Assembly: GCF_032362555.1 (NCBI RefSeq)
Contig: NC_083523.1
Location: 2,393,501 to 2,457,500 of the forward strand
Reading direction: 5' to 3'
DNA: 64,000 bases
Origin: Amyelois transitella
Lineage: Eukaryota > Arthropoda > Insecta > Lepidoptera > Pyralidae
Part shown: positions 30,701 to 40,400 of the stretch, piece by piece
How the letters are laid out: the number at the start of each line of letters is the position of its first letter
How positions within the stretch are numbered: position 1 is the first letter of the stretch
Position numbers and translations under genes: made by a program
The notes under the pieces: generated by a model
The model's input: the letters and a program-made list of their open reading frames with translations, nothing else
What the model was told of the DNA's origin: nothing
The model's database searches: none

Positions 30701-33700
30701 ATAGCCCGGTAACTTTATCGATAAATTTCAGTGTTTTTCAAGCCTTATAGCCCGGTAACTTTATCGATAAATTTCAGTGTTTTTCAAGCCTTATAGCCCG
30801 GTAACTTTATCGATAAATTTCAGTGTTTTTCAAGCCTTATAGCCCGGTAACTTTATCGATAAATTTCAGTGTTTTTCAAGCCTTATAGCCCGGTAACTTT
30901 ATCGATAAATTTCAGTGTTTTTCAAGCCTTATAGCCCGGTAACTTTATCGATAAATTTCAGTGTTTTTATAGCCTAGTTAGTCCGGTAACGGTAAACGTA
31001 AAGGTAAGAAAAAAGTAAGGGAAAACGGTGTGTTTGCTATGAACATGTTTCAGGATTTCTTCAGCCTTACATAAATAAAATCACGCCTCATTCCCGGAGG
31101 GGTAGGCGGAGACTACCTCTTTCCACTTGCCACGATCTCTGCATACTTCCTTCGCTTCATCCACATTCATAATTCTTTTCATGCAAGCTCGGCGGTTTCG
31201 GCGGCGGTACTTTTGACCTGACCCTTTACTAGTGACCCTTCAGCCTTATACGCGTTACATAGGTCTCGGTTTGGATAGGTCGGTAGGATAAGCCTACAGG
31301 TGTTAAAAAAAATTCAAAATTTTTATTCATTATTATAGGATACTTCATATCGCTTATTAATTGTCAAAACGTATAACCATACGTTTTGACAATTAATAAG
31401 CGATATGTTGTTAAACCTAACAACATTGGTTGACGTCAAATAAATTACTTAAAACTAAGTTTACTGCCGCTTTCAAGGCGTCAGTGCAGAAGAAGCGGTA
31501 ACAAACTGCATTGCAGCATTATCTTCTTAGTTAGTCTCGGTTATTCACCTCACCGATTTGGAAAGAAGCCCGTTTGCATTTTGACCATAATCCTGGATTG
31601 GTTAAGTCAGGTTATGAACCTAAACGAACGTATCTTGATCAAATTAAGGACGTCCTGGTAAAGGGTCAGGTCAAAAGTACCCGAAACCGCCGAGCTTGCA
31701 TGAAGAGAGTTATGAATGTGGATGAAGCGAAGGAAATATGCAGAGATCGTGGCAAGTGGAAAGAGGTAGTCTCTGCCTACCCCTCCGGGAAAGAGGCGTG
31801 ATTTTATGTATGTATGTATGTATGAACCTAAATCCGTATTGGATCATGGTGACACATCCAGTTGCCTGAATGTACTGCTACAGAGGTTTTCTCACGATGT
31901 TCTCATTCACTATAAGAGCATCGGTTATTATCAGAGATCGGAATAGGTAGATTGATTTATGTACTTGCATCATGAATTACCATAGAAAGCATAACATGGA
32001 TAAGTCTCTTTTCCGGGATTCCATTTTAGTACTTACACTTACAGTAAACTACATTGTCCGCGGGTAACATAGGACTACAATTTACGTGAACGAAGTCGGG
32101 GAAAACAGCTACCACTAATATATTCTTCATCCCACTTGTAAAAATTCCGAAAAAATCAGAATAATTTACAAATCCCGCAATCCCGGAGGCATGTCCATAT
32201 TAATATATATATGTTTCAGTTCATTGACCCCAATTAAATCTACCTATTCCGATCTCTGGTTATTATTCAAACGTACATAAGTAGGGAGAGTTTTCTGAGC
32301 TACGTATCATGAAAATCGGTACAGTATGTCGAATTAAATAACTTTTTGGCCAGACTCTCAAAACATACTCGCAATATTTATTTAGGCTTGAGTGGAATAA
32401 TACTATGACAAACTTAAGTTTAGCATTGTTTATTATTTTTTTTAAATTTTCTTTGTCACCATTAGTTTAATTAAAAATATACATATGGTCACGTCTACAT
32501 CCCTTGCGGGGTAGACAGAGCCCAAGAATCCCAAGTTTGTAAGCCTATCCTGTATTCGCCATTTACGACATCCATGGGAAAGAGATGGAGTGGTCCTATT
32601 CTTTTTTTGTATTGGTGCCGGGAACCACACGGCACAAATCGCAGAAATCGAATTTCAGTCGTATGGCGGTATAATATGTAAGTCTTTGTACAATGATTTC
32701 CTTTACTTGTTTTTGTTTTTCCCTGTATGTACATAAATAAACAAACAATTTAATTGTCAGCTGGTCGTATGGCGGTATATTGAATGAATGAATGAATGAT
32801 TTTTTTTATTAAATAAGTAACAAAAGACTAATTATACATATGTTAGTAGTGCTTATTACTATGTTAGTTCAAAAATATTATTTGAGTCTTTGTACAAAGA
32901 TTTTTTGTAATTCTGTTTTGTTTTTCCTTGTAAAATAAAATAAAATAAAATATTCTTTATTGCAGTAAATCTTGGTTACAATAATTATGCAAGGTCTTAC
33001 CAGTAAGTAATCGAATGATACCTGTGTTGTACCTTGTATGTATGTACATAAAAAAAAAATATATAAACAATTAATTTGTGACGTCAATAAGTGATACCTA
33101 CCTTGTATCCAATTTTGAAAATAAATCTATTCTATTCTATTCGTCAGCCGCGTGGCTGTGGTGCGTGGACTGGCTGGAGCTGCTGGGCGCGCCCACGGTG
33201 GCGGCCATAGCTGCGCGCGCGCTGCTGCCCAGGTGGCTGGCGGCGCTGGCCGCGTGGCTCAACACCAATCCCACGCACGCGACTGTGCTCAACTCCTATA
33301 CGGACTTTAAGGTCAGTACACAATGCGAGCACGTCATCATTCAAAAAAAATTCAAAATTCAAAATACAATATTCAAAAAATTTATTCATTATTAAAGGAT
33401 ACTTCATATCGCTTAATAATTGTCAAAACGTACGGTTTAACAACATTGGTTGACGTCAAATAAATTACTTAAAACTAAGTTTACTGCCGCTTCCAAGGCG
33501 TCAGTGCAGAAGAAGCGGTAACAAACTGCACTGCAGCATTTTCTTCAACAACGTCAACTTCACAATTATCCAAACTTAGAATAGATTGACGAAAATATTC
33601 TGACGTTAGAACTGATTTTAAAACTATTTAAATTGTGCGTTTTTTTTTTAATCGGCCATCTTAACCTGACGGCCTCTGTGACGCAGCGGTAATACACTTG

Positions 33701-36221
33701 ACTGTGACACCGGAGGTCCCGGGTTCGAATCCTGGTCAGGGCATGATGAGAAACGAACTTTCTCTGATCGGTCTGGGTCGTGGATGTTTATCTATATAAG
33801 TATTTATTATAAAATATAGTATCGTTAAGTTAGTATGTCGTAACACAAGTTCGAACTAACTTCGAGGCTAACTCAATCTGTGTAATTTGTCCCGTATATA
33901 TTTATTTATTTATTTAACCATTCGACCACCGTTCTTTTCAGTTTACATAGGTATACATTGTACATAGATTATGTATGGATTACATCTTTCATCTACCCAT
34001 GATTCCTGAAAAGATGCATGAAAGTATCTCTTGTTTCATCCGTATTATAAACTAGCTGTGCCCGCGACTACGTCCGCGTAGACTAGTTATTTTGGGCATC
34101 ATTGAAGCCCTCAAGGCTGCATAATTTTCCCCGTTATTTTTACATTTTCCATTATTTCTTCGCTACTAAAAGTTGCAGCGTGATGTTATATACCCTAATG
34201 CCTTCCTCGATAAATGGTCTATTCGACACGGTAAGAATTTTTCAATTCGAACCAGTAGTTAGTCCTGAGATTAGCGCGTTCAAACAAACAAACTCTTCAG
34301 CTTTATAATATTATTATATGTAGATTAATTGAATTACTGTTGGGATGACTTAACACATTTCATTGTTATTTCTCTAGTAGTCAATCATCTAGATCTCATT
34401 CGCAGCACGTATTCCATATCTTTACTATTTACATAGATTATGAGTTTATTATCAAAGTGACATATAATGTAAATTACAAAAATGTTTAGTGATAAAATTT
34501 CGCACTTAGATGCCTACAGTGATTACACGCACTTGCGACACGACACGACGCGTCCAACTATTTTTTTTGTTCAATTCAGCTTTCTTGCCTGTGACACCGG
34601 AGGTCCCGGGTTCGAATCCCGGCCAGGGCATGATGAGATACGAATTTTTCCCGTATATATTTATTTATTATTTTTTACTTGTGTATGTAATTATGTTTTC
34701 CATAGTAAATCATACATACATAGGTATAGTCACGTCTATATCCCTTGCGGGGTAGACGGGGCCAAGAGTCTTGAGAATACTGAAAGGCCATCAGTTCAGC
34801 TGTATGGCTAAATGATGAAATTGAGATTCAAATAGTGACAGGTTGCTAGCCCATCTCCTACGAGAAGAATCTTAAGTAAATTAGTCTTTCTTTTAGTATT
34901 TATTAACGCAAAACCCAAAATACTGGACCGATCGAGCTGAAATTTGGCATGCATATAATTGCATCCGTTAGGAAAGGATTTTGGAAATTCCCGCGGGAAC
35001 ACGAGATAACGGGATTGTTCCTGTTACGCGGGCTGCGGGCGCTTTCTAGTGTGCAAAAATCACTCCTTTTTTTCGGAAATAGGCTTTTTATGAGAGCAAG
35101 TCAGTTTAGGGGTACTAAGTTAGGTGTTGTATCAATTCAAGATGGCAGCCTCCCCAAGTAACGGGCGACAATTTTGAACCACCTCGACATGGGAAGTTAA
35201 GTGAAAAGGATTGGCGAGTAGAATACAATATAGTATTATGACTATATTGTACCTACTTGAAAATGAAACGCAAAGCTACTTACTGCTATCGCGGTTGCAT
35301 CGTGTCGCAAGTGCGGACGGATCACAATTTATGATGGCCGACGTAAACAGTACGCATAAAATATTTACATACGTATTACTTACTTACGGGGTACACAAAG
35401 CTTTGGAAAGTCTGAAAGGCCACGTTCAGCTGTATATTTATTTACATAAATTGAATTATGCGTGCCGTGTTCTTCCCGGCACCAATAGATAAAAGAAAAG
35501 GATCACTCGATCTCTTTCCCATGTATGTCGTAGAGGGCGAATAGGGACTTATAAACTTGGGATTCTTATTTTAGGCGAAATACTAGCAACCTAACACTAT
35601 TCGAATCTCAATTCTATCATTAAGCTTAACAGCTGAACGTGGCCTGTCCAGTCTTTCAAGACTGCCGGCTCTATCTACGACAAGACAATGGGGGATCCCG
35701 CAGGGGATATAGACGTGATTGTGTGTATGTATAATTAAATAAAATATTATAACCCCTTTACCCCTTATATAAACGTAAATATTCGAATGAATTAATGAAT
35801 GAAAAATCTATTTTTTTTTTCACAGAAAATGTTCCCGGAAGAAGTGCTAAAAGAGCCGGCGGTTCGGGACGCGTTCAGGAAAGCCCTAGACATGATGAAC
35901 AGGAGCACAGACATCGAGACAGTAGAACCGCCGCCTCCGCCGCGATTCACCGTCACGGAGACTAAAGAAACATCTAGAATCGCGGATGTACTAGCTTCTA
36001 CGACGTCACAGAAGAGTTTCTCAGAACTGTTGGAGTCTAGATGTGTTGAAAAGGGGATAACGTTTGTCCCGATAGCGGGCAAGAACAGGGAAGGCAGGCC
36101 GTTGTACAAAATTGGTGATATGCAGTGTTACGTTATAAGGAATGTGATTATGTATTCCGAAGACGGTAGGACTTTTAGCCCGATCAGTATTGAGAGGTTG
36201 TTGAACATGGTCGAAGATTGA
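21757..36221 (+). CDS. TFIP11: Tuftelin-interacting protein 11 / septin-interacting protein 1 (TFIP11/Sip1), complete, 12 exons
   Basis: TFIP11 is a nuclear G-patch protein that works with DHX15/Prp43 in intron-lariat spliceosome disassembly. Exons: 21757-21862, 22183-22326, 22730-22935, 24723-24842, 25323-25492, 26565-26748, 27271-27474, 27992-28209, 29069-29265, 30441-30659, 33148-33311 and 35826-36221. They sum to 2328 nt, 775 codons plus stop, and all phases agree. The N-terminal TIP domain starts [20 protein letters not shown]. The G-patch spans about residues 138-185 (IGAKLLLQ then [15 protein letters not shown]). A Lys/Glu-rich helix follows, and from about residue 310 the GCFC region, with [20 protein letters not shown] and repeated Trp-rich helices ([16 protein letters not shown]). 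The last exon encodes the C-terminus with [20 protein letters not shown]. Length is near the 830-840 residues usual for the family. Exons 9-11 are GC-rich against very AT-rich introns. Intron 3 holds a mariner, and several acceptors sit directly behind repeat tails. Confidence 0.93.
23029..24350 (+). mobile_element. Mariner DNA transposon, apparently full length, inside TFIP11 intron 3
   Basis: The element is 1322 bp. Its ends are inverted repeats that agree for 19 bp (CTACTCTGTCAAGAAAGTA) and then mostly for about 8 more. TA dinucleotides flank it at 23027-23028 and 24351-24352, as expected of a mariner target duplication. It carries one open transposase gene. Host intron sequence continues on both sides, so it is spliced out with intron 3 and has the same orientation as the host gene. 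Near-identical ends and an open frame suggest a young insertion. Confidence 0.95.
23225..24298 (+). CDS. Mariner transposase (DD34D), open over its full length
   Basis: The frame runs from ATG at 23225 to TAA at 24298, 357 residues, close to the 345-355 usual for mariner transposases. The open frame extends upstream without an ATG, so 23225 is the chosen start. The N-terminal third has two helix-turn-helix regions, with [19 protein letters not shown] between them and the second in [20 protein letters not shown]. The catalytic triad is present: Asp in [11 protein letters not shown], Asp in [10 protein letters not shown], and Asp in [17 protein letters not shown], with exactly 34 residues between the second and third. 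The region linking binding and catalytic domains reads [16 protein letters not shown]. No stop or frameshift interrupts it, so it may be active or recently so. The subfamily is not settled by eye. Confidence 0.95.
   Translation: MDKNIEQRVCLKFCIANGISCSESLKMLQKAYGESTLSKTRAYEWYKAFKSGRDVMEDLPRSGRPSTSATEVNIAKVKEIVTENPHSTLREIATELSVSHESIRTILTNNLGMKHVAARLVPKDLNFFQKLNRMRVAEDMLERVNSDPTFMKRIVTGDETWVYEFDMQTSQQASEWRLPTEPKPKKPRQSRSKVKVMLTVFFDYRGVVHSEFLPEGHTVNKEYYLSVMRRLREQIRRKRPDLWKENSWILHHDNAPSHKAIIVNEFLTKHSTNTIEQPPYSPDMAPADFFLFPKLKLPLRGTRFQSVEDIKENSRRELTSIPETAFKKCFDDWIIRWRKCIVSKGAYFEGDKINLDE
25050..25212 (-). mobile_element. Helitron-type remnant, second family, TFIP11 intron 4
   Basis: The plus strand shows CAGACCCGCCCGGGCTTCGC at the left, the complement of a GC-rich Helitron 3' hairpin, and TTTATACTATGTAGTGA at the right. 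Confidence 0.6.
25806..26020 (-). mobile_element. Family A element, truncated at the hairpin end, TFIP11 intron 5
   Basis: The tail (CATA)n TAATCACGTC starts at about 25806. The sequence breaks off after CATTCATGGAAAAGAGATGG, and a family D fragment follows at about 26085-26170. Confidence 0.8.
26230..26474 (+). mobile_element. Family A element, TFIP11 intron 5
   Basis: The hairpin start and (TATG)n end are both present, with a short internal deletion after CACTCCATTG. The tail ends 90 nt upstream of the exon 6 acceptor. Confidence 0.85.
26977..27238 (+). mobile_element. Family A element, full length, ending about 32 nt before TFIP11 exon 7
   Basis: The copy is complete from GTGCCGTGTGG to (TATG)n. 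Its tail is followed by a short AT-rich stretch and the acceptor TTTTCAG at 27264-27270. Confidence 0.9.
27571..27828 (-). mobile_element. Family A element, full length, TFIP11 intron 7
   Basis: The (CATA)n tail is at the left and the hairpin ends in TACGGCAC at the right. Confidence 0.85.
28565..28797 (+). mobile_element. Family A element without its hairpin start, TFIP11 intron 8
   Basis: It starts within the AGGACCACTCC segment and runs to GGGATATAGATGTGATTGTATG. Confidence 0.8.
29000..29066 (+). mobile_element. Family A tail fragment forming the 3' end of TFIP11 intron 8
   Basis: Only the last 60 bp of the element are present (ACTGTTGGCTCCGTGTACCC then GCAAGGGATATAGACCTGAC and GTATGTACC). 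The acceptor AG at 29067-29068 follows at once, so the splice-site region of exon 9 is made largely of repeat sequence. Confidence 0.85.
30164..30415 (+). mobile_element. Family A element ending about 25 nt before TFIP11 exon 10
   Basis: It runs from the hairpin start to GACGTGACCATATGTA. A pyrimidine-rich stretch (TTATTTTTATCATCCCCCAG) with the acceptor follows. Confidence 0.9.
30675..30975. repeat. 46-bp minisatellite, about 6.4 units, just inside TFIP11 intron 10
   Basis: Units begin with ATAAATTTCAGTG at 30675, 30721, 30767, 30813, 30859, 30905 and 30951 and are almost identical; the last is truncated and diverged. The array starts within 16 nt of the exon 10 donor at 30660. Each unit contains an ATCGAT palindrome across its boundary and a TTTCAG|TG sequence resembling a 3' splice site. 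Confidence 0.95.
31070..31245 (-). mobile_element. Family B (LINE 3' end) fragment, inverted relative to the copy at 31560
   Basis: It carries the tail ATCACGCCTCATTCCCGGAG on the plus strand and the antisense of the RACMKR-type coding segment. It lies in TFIP11 intron 10 right after the minisatellite, about 300 bp from a plus-oriented copy, with a C2 fragment between them. Confidence 0.8.
31346..31407. repeat. Perfect 28-bp inverted repeat with a 6-nt loop
   Basis: The arm CATATCGCTTATTAATTGTC + AAAACGTA at 31346-31373 is followed by TAACCA and then its exact complement (31380-31407). It lies in a C2 fragment; the C2 copy near 33400 has only a single arm, so this is a local inverted duplication. 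It would form a strong hairpin in the TFIP11 pre-mRNA. Confidence 0.9.
31560..31830 (+). mobile_element. Family B: longest copy of a LINE-like 3' end with residual coding capacity
   Basis: A frame ending at 31801 encodes [20 protein letters not shown] then [38 protein letters not shown] and stop. This resembles the C-terminus of a LINE ORF2. The stop is followed by GTGATTT and (TATG)n, a microsatellite tail like those of RTE-type LINEs; the clade is inferred. Other copies: 2222-2432 (-), 14085-14173 with 14278-14375 (+), 21395-21535 (+), 25640-25760 (+, diverged), 39490-39580 (+), 39845-39955 (-), 40115-40235 (+), 41708-41845 (+) and 62640-62755 (+). All stop at about the same 3' end and are 5'-truncated, as expected of target-primed retroposition. 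Confidence 0.8.
32481..32636 (-). mobile_element. Family A element with a central deletion, TFIP11 intron 10
   Basis: Both ends are intact, but about 100 bp between GACAGAGCC and AAGAATCCCAAG are missing. Confidence 0.85.
33669..33918 (+). mobile_element. tRNA-derived SINE (family T), full length, TFIP11 intron 11
   Basis: It starts GGCCTCTGTGACGCAGCGG, has the B box GGTTCGAATCC and ends in GTATATATTTATTTATTTA. Headless or deleted relatives lie at 1385-1547, 2130-2215 and 34588-34680 (+). Confidence 0.9.
34052..34320 (-). mobile_element. Helitron-type non-autonomous element, full length, TFIP11 intron 11
   Basis: On the minus strand it runs from TACTAATATTATAAAGC-like sequence to CGCGGGCACAGCTAGT. 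The CTAG end and hairpin are intact. A 5' fragment of the same family is at 1207-1305 (+). Confidence 0.8.
34712..34880 (-). mobile_element. Family A element, 5'-truncated, TFIP11 intron 11
   Basis: It runs from tail CATACATACATAGGTATAGTC to the GCCCATCTCCTACGAGAAG segment. Confidence 0.8.
35461..35737 (+). mobile_element. Family A element, near full length, TFIP11 intron 11
   Basis: It starts CGTGCCGTGTTCTTCCCGGC and ends GATATAGACGTGATTGTGTG. A short insertion of about 15 bp lies near the tail (TACGACAAGACAATGGG). It ends about 90 nt before the last exon. Confidence 0.85.
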
Positions 36222-37357
36222 GTTGACTCGGAGATGTTTTTCTTTATGTATAAGTTGTTAGTGTGTTTGTTCCTTAGTCAACTGTTTTATATGTATAGGT
36301 ACAGGAAGAGAAAGAGTGGTTTTATTCGATTGTCGGAAATACAGGAGTTTGGAGAAAGATTAAATGTTAACGACTTATTTATTGGTTTTATTTAATATGG
36401 TTAAAATTGTTAATTTTTTGTAAATGATTGTCTGTTTCATTTTATACGGTATTATAGTAAATGATAAAATGTATTAAGACTTTTACGGACGTACTATTCA
36501 AAATAATTTAACTTATTCTATTATTACAGCCGATAAACATACCTATATATATATATATATACATAAATAAATATGAAGAAAAGTATTTCAAATACTGGTT
36601 GGCGACAAAAGAAAAAAAATGAGTGACATAGAAGATAGGTTCGCTTCAAATGTCATGAGTCGTGATGGGCGCTACTTTGTTCTGTGGAGGAAATAAAATA
36701 ATCCAAAACCTGGCTGGTGGATGACAAAAAAAAATATACTTTGGAATTGGGTTAGTTTAAAATCGTTTGATTATACACCTTGATGCGCACCGTCACAACA
36801 TAACAAATGATTATGATTACATTACCGGACAAAGACGACAGACAATGATTTGTTTGCTATCCAAATTGTTTGGGATTCGCGAATCAATACTGTGTAAGAC
36901 ATCATTGTCTTTGTTATTACTGGTAAACACATGAGAACTACTTTTCATACCACTCATATGAATTTGGTACCACAGATTCGAACGTTAGGTTAACTCAGTT
37001 AGGTCAGTGGTAACTATAGTGAGTTCAGAATAAAATTTAGTGGTTGTGGCGTTTTATTTATCTGCCTAATATTTATCATATTATGACACATAAGTACAGA
37101 GATTTTTAAACAAAATAGTTAACACGCCAATATGTAATACCTACCTACGTCGTATCCAATGTTGAAAACTAAAGAAATTATATTTGCAAGATTTACCTAA
37201 TTTGATTCCATTATAGAATAAAAGCAGGTAATTTAGAGTACAAATATCAGTCTTAACGAGACGTGAATACCAGCAATAATGACTTAAAAGTACTCAGATG
37301 AAGGAATCGGCTTACGATTAGATATCGAATGGAGATTCTGCAATTGATTTGTCCGTT
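36222..37357. other. Region between TFIP11 and the Ig-like gene
   Basis: It contains the TFIP11 3' UTR, a TA run (36545-36560) and a decayed C1 piece near 37125-37190. I see no further gene. Confidence 0.6.
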
Positions 37358-37414
37358 GGTATATAAACAGACGGGTGTATGTAGTGACAGTCGTGCATAC
37401 ACAGTGACACAGCT
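37358..37414 (+). promoter_or_regulatory. TATA-type core promoter of the Ig-like membrane protein gene
   Basis: A TATATAAA box lies at 37360-37367. About 25-30 nt downstream is an initiator-like ACAGTCGTG near 37387, and the start codon follows at 37415, giving a 5' UTR of about 25 nt. The spacing is what insect TATA promoters show. A TATA promoter suggests regulated or tissue-restricted expression, unlike the housekeeping neighbours. Confidence 0.6.
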
Positions 37415-40400
37415 ATGGCGTCGACGAAGGCGTTGTATATGCTGATCCTTGCAGGTGATATATTATTTAAGACTAGTTTTTGGAATTTTTAGACAAAAAC
37501 CCTGTGTTGCTCTTAAAGGTTTTGTTGCCTCGGTGCCATGTTTTGTCACAATCGGGCCAGCAGGTTTTGAGTTTATTCGATACAAGAAAAAAAACTTATT
37601 AGCGGCAGCAATGTGGCGGAAGATGCAACTGGGAACACGCAAAGATACTCGTAAGAGAACAATCAAAACAAAAATAAACTGACCAACATTGTCATTTTGT
37701 CTCTATTGGCTCTCAAATTCAAATAATAATTTTAAAATTGGAATTTATTCTATTTTCGATATACCTAATTCCGTACCCAGGTGTCGGGGAGGTCGTGACC
37801 AGAACGAACGGGATATGATAGCTTGAATCTGAAATTTGGATCCTCATTTGACCGGTGTTGGAATCAAACACGGTATTTCATTAACTGACTCACCATCTTT
37901 TGGCGATTGAGGGTACAGTCTCGGGGATGGACTTTCACACGAGGCGTCATCTGCATATCCCTAAGAGATAAATACGTGCTAAGAGTATAAATCTTATTTG
38001 TTATTTTGAATTTTACAGGCGCAGTTACCGCCTTCCCTGCCGATGAACCATCAAGTGGGAACACCCTAGCAGCTGAAGGTAGGTAACGAGTTTCTATCTA
38101 CTTCGTAAAAGCAAGCACAGTGTAGGAAAACCGCCCACTAAGTACCACTAGTACCTCTCCGGAAAAAGGCGTGGTTACACGTATCTATGACCCGTTTCAA
38201 TAAAGAAACTAATAAAAAACTACTTATAACTCACGTGCACATTATTGGCGTCTTTACCCACACACAAACGGCGGTACAGCATGCAAAAGATAACAGCTGT
38301 TGTTTGTTTTGTAAAATTTTTGTTTCGCGTGGTTTTTTTTTTCATAAATTAATTTTTCCTTGTTTTACACTAAAGATGCGAAGGGTTTGTTTTCGTGTCG
38401 CGAGTCGACTCAGCGGGCTTTGGGGCCGGCGAGCGTTCTCAGCGATGTTGAGAAAACAAACCTAATTGTCAGAGTCGGGTGATCATAGTAAAAGCACAGT
38501 ATAAGAAACCCACCGATTGGCACTATGTTCAGATATAATTAATATGTTACATACGAGTACTCATCTCTCTGGAAAAGCACCCGTGGTGCGCCTTTGGATT
38601 GAGTATGTCAGGTTTTTACACAAAACGACTCTGGCCTTCTGGCCTGTCTGGCCTTCGCAACGGACCTTACTTTTATTGGATCATGTTAAAACCTGCACTA
38701 GATGAAAGGGCCTATTCCTTTAAACCTTGTTACATTCATTGGAAAGAGATGAGTGGCCCTGTTTTTAAGTGCCGGAGATCACACGGCAGAATTCATTAGG
38801 TACTATTTATTTGGACATGTAGCGTGCAAAAATTTCAGTTTCAAACGCCGGAAAGTTTTAACTTTATGTGTTGTTCAGTCAGCCAGGGGCCCAAATACTA
38901 TTTTAAACTAACCACTTCAACTAGAAGTATTCTGTATGTATTCTAGAGAAACTTCTACAGAATACGGAAAGCATTTTGTGCAATTTTTAACAATAATAAA
39001 GACACAACCAGCAGAACCACTTCGGGTGCCCAAAAAAATTATTTATCCCTTTTAACTATCTACTTAGGTAGGTAAATGGAAAGCTCCGTGGATAGAAATT
39101 TGAATTAAAGAAATTTTAATCAGATATTTACAGTTTTTAGTCCTAGGAAAAAAATCCATAGTTTTTCATGAGAAAACTCCGCTGAAACTGTCTTTTTTTA
39201 GATAACAAAGGACGAAGGAAACTACTAGCGCCATCTTTGCGATTGTAATCCTGAGATTAGTACGAATTAATTGGTTTACGATTATGTTATTGTACGCGTA
39301 TCGGGTCACGTCTAAGATAACGTATTCTAGAGATAATTTGTTAATTTATCATGTCATAGATTATCTGTTTGTAGATATCAATATTAATTGCTGTCGATAA
39401 TATCAGTTGGTCCTTCAGGTCAGAGTGTCCTTAAGCAATGACTCATATTTACACTTAGTAAATACCATGATACATATTACATACACGCAGTGGAAGCGAA
39501 AGATGTATGTAGAGATCGTGTCAAGTGGAAAGATGTAGTCTCTGCCTACCCCTCCGGGGAAAAGGCGTGATTTTACGTATGTATATAGGTATCATATAAT
39601 CACGTCTATATCCCTTGTCCTCGGAGTAAATAAAGCCAACAGTCTTATAAAGACTGAAAGGCCACGTTCAGCTGTTAGGCTGAAGATGGAATTAAAATAA
39701 AAGGAGATAAAATACCATGATCAGAATACAAAGGTATCGCTTGGATCAAGGTTTATCTTGATTTCACCTTGAGTTTATCTTGGTTTACCACGATTTGGAT
39801 ACAAAGACTTTCTCAACTCGAAATTACTGGTACTTCGACGAAATTACATACATACATAAAATTATGTCTCTTTCTCGGAGGGGTAGGCAGAGACTACCTC
39901 TTTCCACTTGCCACGATCTCTTCATGCAAGCTCGGCTATTTCGGCTACTCTCGGTTTTGATGCAGCTGCACGTTACCTAGGACTTAGATGACTTAATCCA
40001 ACAGTGACCATCTTGCTTACTGAGATAGCCAATAACGTATCTTTTAAGGCTTATTTCAAAAGAAATCTCTTCAAATAAACTCATTATGTTGAAATATTAT
40101 AGAAAACGCATATATTGCATGAAGAGAGTTATGAATGTGGATGAAGCGAATGAAGTATGCAGAGATCGTGGCAAGTGGAAAGAGGTAGTCTCTGCCTACC
40201 CCTCCGGGAAAGGGGCGTGATGTTATGTATGTATGTAACAAGTGTGTGCATAAAGTACTTGCCCTTTATAATTAAGTATAACTTACTCCTTGTTCCAGAT
40301 CTGTGGAAAACTGGGCAAGACACGACAGTTTTGACTCGAGGTAAGCTGATGTAAAAAGATGCACATACATATGTACCTACTGCATTAACATACATATAGT

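Noticed and set aside
31574-31801. A host gene of 75 residues
   Set aside because: The same peptide recurs in many dispersed copies with a TATG tail, so it is a LINE remnant.
33700-33740. A tRNA gene
   Set aside because: A and B boxes are present, but the arms do not fold and a SINE body follows.
37449-37682. A 77-residue frame overlapping intron 1 of the Ig-like gene
   Set aside because: It begins across the exon 1 donor, has no family match, and exon 2 joins exon 1 cleanly in phase.
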